A stretch of 64,000 nucleotides of DNA from Amycolatopsis eburnea (GTDB lineage Bacteria; Actinomycetota; Actinomycetes; Mycobacteriales; Pseudonocardiaceae), in contig NZ_RSEC01000009.1 in NCBI RefSeq assembly GCF_003937945.1, forward strand, positions 1 to 64,000, read 5' to 3'. The position numbers and the translations under genes were made by a program. The notes beneath the pieces are model-generated. The model was not told the DNA's origin. It saw only the letters and a program-made list of their open reading frames with translations, and did no database searches. Of this stretch, positions 59,617-64,000 are shown piece by piece (the stretch's first letter is position 1; every line of letters begins with the position of its first letter).

Positions 59617-60353
59617 GCGGTGGTTCCCCGGTACAGTTCGGGCCGTCGGTCGGCCAGGTGGGTGTTCTCGAGGCGGGACGCGGCGAGCGCTTCCCGCGTG
59701 ACGTCGGCGGTGACCAGTTCGGGCCCGGATCCGGCGCGGGCCAGGACTTCCCCGGTCGGGGCGGCCACGCAGGAGCGGCCGCAGTAGGTCAGTTCCTGTT
59801 CGGTGTCGCAGCGGTTCGCGTAGGCGACGAACAGCTGGCTCTCGTAGGCCCGCGCGGGCACGAGCGTGTCGGCGACCAGCTCGTACGGCGTCATCAGCGC
59901 GGTCGGCACGACGAGCAGTTCCGTGCCGGCGAGCGCGTGCGCCCGGACCAGCTCGGGGAATTCGACGTCGTAGCAGATCAACAGCCCGACCCGGACGCCC
60001 GCGACGTCGGCCTGCACGACCGGCTCGTCGCCCGGGGTGAACCACGCCTTGTCGAGGTCGCCGAACAGGTGCGTCTTGCGGTAGTTCGTCCGTCGTCCGG
60101 CCGGATCGATGAGCTGCACGCTGTTGTAGACGTGCTTGCCGTCGGTTTCCGGGTAGCCGTACGCGAGCGCGGTCCCGGTTTCCCCGGCCAGCGCGGCCAT
60201 CCGGGCCGCGGTGGGTCCGTCGGCGGGTTCGGCGAGTTCGTGCGTGCGCGCGCCGATGTGGTAGCCCGTCGTGCTCATCTCCGCGGTGACGAGGAGGTCG
60301 GCGTCGACGCGGGGCAGGGCTTCGAACGGGCCCTGGTGGATCGCGACCCTCAT
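59613..60353 (-). CDS. davA: 5-aminopentanamidase (nitrilase superfamily)
   Basis: The 246-residue amidase turns 5-aminovaleramide into 5-aminovalerate and ammonia. The nitrilase triad is E25 (VTAEMSTTGY), K93 (YRKTHLFGDLD) and C127 (LLICYDVEFPE). YANRCDTEQELTYCGRS and the overall sequence match P. putida DavA. The N-terminus is unusual: about 15 residues of the first helix, normally between the strand MRIAxYQG and the catalytic Glu strand, are missing. The active-site residues are intact. It overlaps davB and the permease by 4 bases each. Confidence 0.9.
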   Translation of the reverse strand: MRVAIHQGPFEALPRVDADLLVTAEMSTTGYHIGARTHELAEPADGPTAARMAALAGETGTALAYGYPETDGKHVYNSVQLIDPAGRRTNYRKTHLFGDLDKAWFTPGDEPVVQADVAGVRVGLLICYDVEFPELVRAHALAGTELLVVPTALMTPYELVADTLVPARAYESQLFVAYANRCDTEQELTYCGRSCVAAPTGEVLARAGSGPELVTADVTREALAASRLENTHLADRRPELYRGTTA

Positions 60354-61741
60354 GCCAGCCTCGACTTCCGGATCCCGTAGCCGAAGTAGAGGACCAGGCC
60401 GAGCGCCATCCAGCCGCCGAAGACGACCCAGGTGGCGCCGTCGAGGCTGAGCATCATGTACGCGCAGCACAGCACGCCCAGGATCGGCGTCACCGGCGAG
60501 AACGGCACGCGGAACGAGCGCGGCCGGTCCGGCTGGCGGCGGCGCAGCAGCAGGACGGCGACGTTCACCAGCCCGAACGCGAACAGCGTGCCGATGCTGG
60601 TCGCGTCGGCCAGCTTGCCCAGCGGGATGAACGCGGCCAGCACGGCGACGAAGCCGGACACCACCAGGGTGTTGACCCGCGGCGACCCGCTCTTGGGATC
60701 CACTTTGGACAGCACGCCCGGCACGAGCCCGTCGCGGGACATCGCGAACAGGATGCGCGTCTGTCCGTAGAGGACGGTCAGCACGACGCTGGAGATGGCC
60801 ACGATCGCCCCGACGGCCAGCAGCGCGGCCCACAGCGGGTTGTCCGACACGACGCCGAGGACGTGCGACAGCGCGGCTTCCTGGCCGTCGAACTCCTGCC
60901 ACGGCAGCGCGCCGACCGCGGCCACGGCGACCAGGCAGTACAGGACGGTGACGATGCCGAGCGAGAGCAGGATCGCCCGCGGCAGGTCGCGCTGCGGGTT
61001 CTTCGCCTCCTCGCCGGCGGTCGAGGCGGCGTCGAAACCGATGTAGGAGAAGAAGAGCTTGGCCCCGCCGGCGCTCAGCCCGGCCAGCCCGAGCGGCAGG
61101 AACGGCGTGAAGTTCTTCGCCCGCACCGCGGTGAACGCGATCGCGCAGAACAGCACCAGCGTACCGATCTTGACCGCGACCATGACCGCGTTGGCCCGCG
61201 CGCTCTCCTTCGCTCCGGACAGCAGCAGGACCATCGCCAAGAGCATTACGACGATGGCGGGCACGTTGACGAGCCCGCCCGAGCCCGGCGGCTGGCTGAG
61301 CGCGTCCGGGATGGTGAAACCGAAGGCCAGCCGCAGCAGTTCGTTGACGTACTGGCCCCAGCCGACGGCCACCGACGCCACCGAGACGCCGTATTCGAGG
61401 ATCAGGCACCAGCCGCAGACCCACGCGACGAGCTCGCCGAGCGTGGCGTACGCGTAGGAGTACGACGAACCGGACAGCGGGATCATGCCGGCCAGCTCGG
61501 CGTAGGAGAGCGCCGAGAACAGCGCGGTGATCCCGGCGAGCACGAACGAAAGCACCACCGCCGGCCCGGCCACCGGGACGGCTTCGCCGAGCACGACGAA
61601 GATGCCGCTGCCCAGCGTCGCCCCGATGCTGAGCATGGTGAGCTGCCCGAGGCCGAGCGACCGCTTCAGCGTGCCATGATCACCTTCGGCGACGAGGTCG
61701 GCGACCGGTTTCCGCCGCACCGTCGCGGCTCGCAGAGTCAT
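60350..61741 (-). CDS. APC-family amino acid permease (probable lysine uptake)
   Basis: The 463-residue membrane protein has about 12 segments and the APC start LGQLTMLSIGATLGSGIF, with the CAT-type block SYIGFDAASTAGEEAKNPQRD. This subfamily transports cationic or other amino acids. It is the first gene of the operon with davA and davB, so lysine is the likely substrate. No ribosome site is visible before the ATG at 61741; a TACGGT hexamer 10-15 bases upstream suggests a leaderless message. A palindrome sits 59-78 bases upstream. Confidence 0.87.
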   Translation of the reverse strand: MTLRAATVRRKPVADLVAEGDHGTLKRSLGLGQLTMLSIGATLGSGIFVVLGEAVPVAGPAVVLSFVLAGITALFSALSYAELAGMIPLSGSSYSYAYATLGELVAWVCGWCLILEYGVSVASVAVGWGQYVNELLRLAFGFTIPDALSQPPGSGGLVNVPAIVVMLLAMVLLLSGAKESARANAVMVAVKIGTLVLFCAIAFTAVRAKNFTPFLPLGLAGLSAGGAKLFFSYIGFDAASTAGEEAKNPQRDLPRAILLSLGIVTVLYCLVAVAAVGALPWQEFDGQEAALSHVLGVVSDNPLWAALLAVGAIVAISSVVLTVLYGQTRILFAMSRDGLVPGVLSKVDPKSGSPRVNTLVVSGFVAVLAAFIPLGKLADATSIGTLFAFGLVNVAVLLLRRRQPDRPRSFRVPFSPVTPILGVLCCAYMMLSLDGATWVVFGGWMALGLVLYFGYGIRKSRLA

Positions 61742-61799
61742 GCCGACGACCGTATCTGCCGTTTCCAGCAGGCAAAACAGGGGAACATTGCGCGTACAG

Positions 61800-61819
61800 A
61801 TGAATCACAGGTGATTCAT
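61800..61819. promoter_or_regulatory. candidate operator before the permease-davA-davB operon
   Basis: ATGAATCAC-AG-GTGATTCAT is a perfect 9-base inverted repeat in the gap between the histidine kinase stop, which it overlaps, and the permease gene. It could bind a regulator of lysine catabolism, or serve as a weak terminator for the kinase gene. Confidence 0.45.
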
Positions 61820-63135
61820 TGCACAGACTGAACGGATCGTGGCGATTCGTTCTGCTCGGCCGCGGGCAGGAGCAGGGTGAAGGTGGGCGGGGCGGGCCGG
61901 CTCAGGCGCAGCCGTCCCCCTTCGGCTTCGGCGAGGCTGCGGGCCAGCGGCAGGCCGATCCCGTGGTCGCTCGGCGGGGTCGCGAACGGATCGGTTTCGC
62001 CCAGGTCCGGGCCTTCGTCGGCGACGTCGATGGCCAGCGCGTCGCCGGCGTCGCGGGCCACCACGGTGACCGTGCCGCGGCCGTGCGTCGCCGCGTTGTC
62101 CAGCAGGACGCCGAGCACCTGGCGGACCGCCGCGGCCGCCACCCGGGTCGGCGGCGGGTCCTCGCGGGTGATCCGCAGCGCCCGGCCGTGCGGGGCGAGC
62201 AGGGCCTCGCCGGCCTGGCGGACTTCGTCGAGGAGCGCGTCGAGGTCGAGTTCCGCGCGCGGGGCCCGGCGTTCGCGGCCCAGTGCCAGGAGGTCCTCGA
62301 TGGTGCGTTCCAGCCGGTCGGTCGACGCGATCCCGGCGCGGATCGCCGCGTACGGGTCCGCCGACGGGGTCTCCAGCGCGGCTTCGAGCTGCAGGCGCAG
62401 CCCGGTCAGCGGGGTCCGCAGCTGGTGCGACGCCTCCGCGGAGAACGCGCGCTCGCGTTCGAGCGTTTGGCCGATCCGGGCGGCCGTGGTGCCGAGCGCC
62501 TCGCCGACCTGGTCGATCTCGGCGATGCCCGCGCGGGGGGAGCGGGCCGTGAAGTCGCCGTCGCCGAGCCGTTCGGCCGCGGCGGCGAGCTCCTCCAGGG
62601 GGCGCACCAGCCGCTTGGTGGCCCGCCGGGCCATCAGCCAGCTCACCCCGGTCGTCGCGACCGCGAGCCCGGCCATGGCGACCCACGTCAGCAGGATCTG
62701 CAGCCGCAGCTCGGACAGCGGCAGCGCGGCGCGGACCACGCCGGTCATCCGGGAGCCGCTGACCACCGGCACCGCCAGCGCCATCTCGTCGCCTTCGCGC
62801 CCGACGACGACGTCCACGACGGCCTTGGCCGCCTGCCGCTCGACCGGGCCGGCGACGGCGGGTCCGGTCCCGGCGAGCAACCGCCCGTCCGGGGCGTAGA
62901 CCCCGACCTCGCCCCCGGCTTCGTCGTCTTCCTCGTCGAGCGGGGGCACGATCGGCCGCCGCCCGGTGCTCAGGTCCACCGACACGGCGAGCGCCGTGGC
63001 GTCCGCGGCCCGCTCGAGGTCGCCCTTCGCGTCGTCGTGGTAGTACTGCCACACGGCGATGCCCAGCGGCAGCGCGAACAGCACGGTGGCGACGAGTGCG
63101 GCCAGCACCGTCAGCGTGGTGATCCGGCGGCGCAC
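61816..63135 (-). CDS. sensor histidine kinase
   Basis: The 439-residue protein has a membrane segment at about 8-30, an extracytoplasmic sensor of about 115 residues (acidic stretch LDEEDDEAGGE), a second segment at about 148-168, a HAMP linker, the H-box FSAEASHQLRTPLTGLRLQL with phosphate-accepting His, and an HATPase domain whose N-box reads LLDNAATHGRG and whose G-box reads HGIGLPLARSLAE. The start overlaps nothing; the response regulator stop is 2 bases before. The signal is unknown. Confidence 0.9.
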   Translation of the reverse strand: MRRRITTLTVLAALVATVLFALPLGIAVWQYYHDDAKGDLERAADATALAVSVDLSTGRRPIVPPLDEEDDEAGGEVGVYAPDGRLLAGTGPAVAGPVERQAAKAVVDVVVGREGDEMALAVPVVSGSRMTGVVRAALPLSELRLQILLTWVAMAGLAVATTGVSWLMARRATKRLVRPLEELAAAAERLGDGDFTARSPRAGIAEIDQVGEALGTTAARIGQTLERERAFSAEASHQLRTPLTGLRLQLEAALETPSADPYAAIRAGIASTDRLERTIEDLLALGRERRAPRAELDLDALLDEVRQAGEALLAPHGRALRITREDPPPTRVAAAAVRQVLGVLLDNAATHGRGTVTVVARDAGDALAIDVADEGPDLGETDPFATPPSDHGIGLPLARSLAEAEGGRLRLSRPAPPTFTLLLPAAEQNESPRSVQSVQ

Positions 63136-63137
63136 GG

Positions 63138-63848
63138 CTAGCCTTCGGCCGCGGAGCGGGCCGGGTCCTCCAAGCGGTAGCCGTGGCCGCGCAGGGTGGC
63201 GATCCGGGGCACCTCCGCGTCGGGGCCGGCGACCGACGCGAGCTTGCGGCGCACCGCCGCGATGTGCACGTCGAGGGTCTTGGTCGAGCCGTACCAGTGC
63301 GCGTCCCAGACCTCGGCCATCAGCGTCTCGCGGCTGACCGCGACGCCGGGCTGCTCGGCCAGCCGCGCCAGCAGGTCGAACTCCTTCGCGCGCAACACGA
63401 CCTCACGGCCGTGCAGGGTGGCGCGGCGGCCCGCGATGTCCACGGTCAGGCCCCCGACGGTCACCGGCGGCCGCGCCCCGGCGGGCGCGCCGCGGCGCAG
63501 GTGCGCGCGCACCCTGGCCAGCAGCTCGCCCAGCCGGATCGGCTTGGTGAGGTAGTCGTCGGCCCCGGCGTCGAGGCCGACGACGACGTCCATCTCCTCC
63601 TGCCGGGCGGTGAGGATGACCAGCACGGCGGCGGGCAGCGCGCTCCGCAGCCGGCGGCAGACCTCGACGCCGTCGAGGTCGGGCAGGCCGAGGTCGAGCA
63701 GCACGAGGTCGAATTCCCCGGCGTCGGCGGCCTGCAGGGCCGTCCGCCCGTCCCGCCGCCAGCACACTTGGTACCCGTGCAGGCGCAGGGTCGATTCGAG
63801 CACGCTGCCGATCGCCGCGTCGTCTTCCACCACCAGCAGGTTCGGCAT
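63138..63848 (-). CDS. OmpR-family response regulator
   Basis: The 236-residue protein has a receiver domain with the DD pair in VVEDDA, phosphorylated Asp in LVLLDLGLPDL, the Thr in LTAR and Lys in LTKPI, followed by a winged-helix DNA-binding domain (LRAKEFDLLARLAEQPGVAV, then STKTLDVHIAAVRRKL). It is translated with the kinase. ATG at 63848 rather than the longer frame at 63866, by fit to the family's start. Whether the pair controls the adjacent lysine operon is unknown. Confidence 0.92.
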   Translation of the reverse strand: MPNLLVVEDDAAIGSVLESTLRLHGYQVCWRRDGRTALQAADAGEFDLVLLDLGLPDLDGVEVCRRLRSALPAAVLVILTARQEEMDVVVGLDAGADDYLTKPIRLGELLARVRAHLRRGAPAGARPPVTVGGLTVDIAGRRATLHGREVVLRAKEFDLLARLAEQPGVAVSRETLMAEVWDAHWYGSTKTLDVHIAAVRRKLASVAGPDAEVPRIATLRGHGYRLEDPARSAAEG

Positions 63849-63895
63849 GCCGGGCAGCCTAACCAACGACCGGCCGGATTCCGGACGACTGTGGC

Positions 63896-64000
63896 CTATT
63901 CCGTCCGGGTGCCGAGGCCGATCTGCGATATCCGCCGCGAACCCCCGGCGACGGCTTCGGTAAACGCAGCAACCTCGGCCGCCCCGAACCGGCTGGTGGG
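63896..64000 (-). CDS. partial reading frame at window edge, unknown function
   Basis: A 34-codon frame is open from the window edge to a TAG at 63896, reading FGAAEVAAFTEAVAGG and ending QIGLGTRTE. The codon third positions favour G or C. It is probably the end of a gene that begins outside the window, but the piece is too short to name. Confidence 0.4.
   Translation of the reverse strand, partial: PTSRFGAAEVAAFTEAVAGGSRRISQIGLGTRTE

Noticed and set aside
57925..60353. Indole-acetamide auxin route (IaaM/IaaH)
   Set aside because: The amidase is nitrilase-type DavA rather than the amidase-signature IaaH, and the flavoenzyme matches DavB end to end.

Overview
The window looks like a chromosomal segment of a high-GC actinomycete, most likely Amycolatopsis or a close Pseudonocardiaceae relative (inference). 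The grounds are strong GC bias at third codon positions, many GTG starts, frequent 4-base start/stop overlaps, F420-type flavoenzymes, a secreted GH46 chitosanase very like the Streptomyces enzyme, and dense small TetR/LysR/PaaX/PucR regulators. I see no rRNA, tRNA, CRISPR array, insertion sequence or prophage. Nearly all of the DNA is coding.

Layout. 0-5 kb: a membrane GGDEF protein, a small protein built of PTDWT repeats, an MFS transporter and a VanW/YoaR cell-wall protein. 5-9 kb: an IlvD/Edd sugar-acid dehydratase divergent from a GntR regulator, then a phosphoesterase and a PHP protein. 9-20 kb: secreted enzymes (YkuD transpeptidase, GH46 chitosanase, M4 metalloprotease), a TetR-BVMO-SDR unit, the first of two paralogous HTH proteins, a saccharopine-dehydrogenase-like reductase and a lactate-oxidase-family enzyme. 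20-31 kb: HrpA helicase, a stand-alone family-A DNA polymerase, a FadD ligase, a PadR plus divergent RelA/SpoT-like HD membrane protein pair, and the second HTH paralogue. 31-34 kb: an SDR / phosphotransferase / histidine phosphatase / SMP-30 operon.

34.3-40.9 kb is a divergent catabolic cluster. PaaX regulator, tryptophan 2,3-dioxygenase and kynureninase run right; a creatininase-family hydrolase, a benzoate/2-aminobenzoate-type CoA ligase, an SDR and an enoyl-CoA hydratase run left. Together they suggest tryptophan to kynurenine to anthranilate to anthraniloyl-CoA. 41-45 kb: a valine/leucine/phenylalanine dehydrogenase, a serine hydrolase, a LysR regulator, a Tat-exported metallo-beta-lactamase-fold protein and a DUF5302 protein. 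45.3-52.3 kb: a regulator with two fused HxlR domains, divergent from a five-gene operon (carotenoid oxygenase, acyl-CoA synthetase, thiolase, LLM F420 oxidoreductase, PNPOx-fold protein). 52.4-57.7 kb: a PucR regulator, an SGNH hydrolase, a small membrane protein, an alpha/beta hydrolase and two TetR regulators, with a possible 6C-type RNA between the convergent TetR genes. 57.9-61.7 kb: a permease-davA-davB operon for lysine degradation through 5-aminovaleramide, followed by a two-component system.

The most unusual features are a set of long, nearly perfect intergenic palindromes placed mostly at gene 3' ends (three sequence classes share a 15-base core), the PTDWT repeat protein, the tandem-HxlR regulator facing two 14-base direct repeats exactly 30 bp apart, and the RelA/SpoT-like protein that keeps its metal ligands but lacks the catalytic ED pair. 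All functions are read from sequence and family knowledge; no database search was possible.
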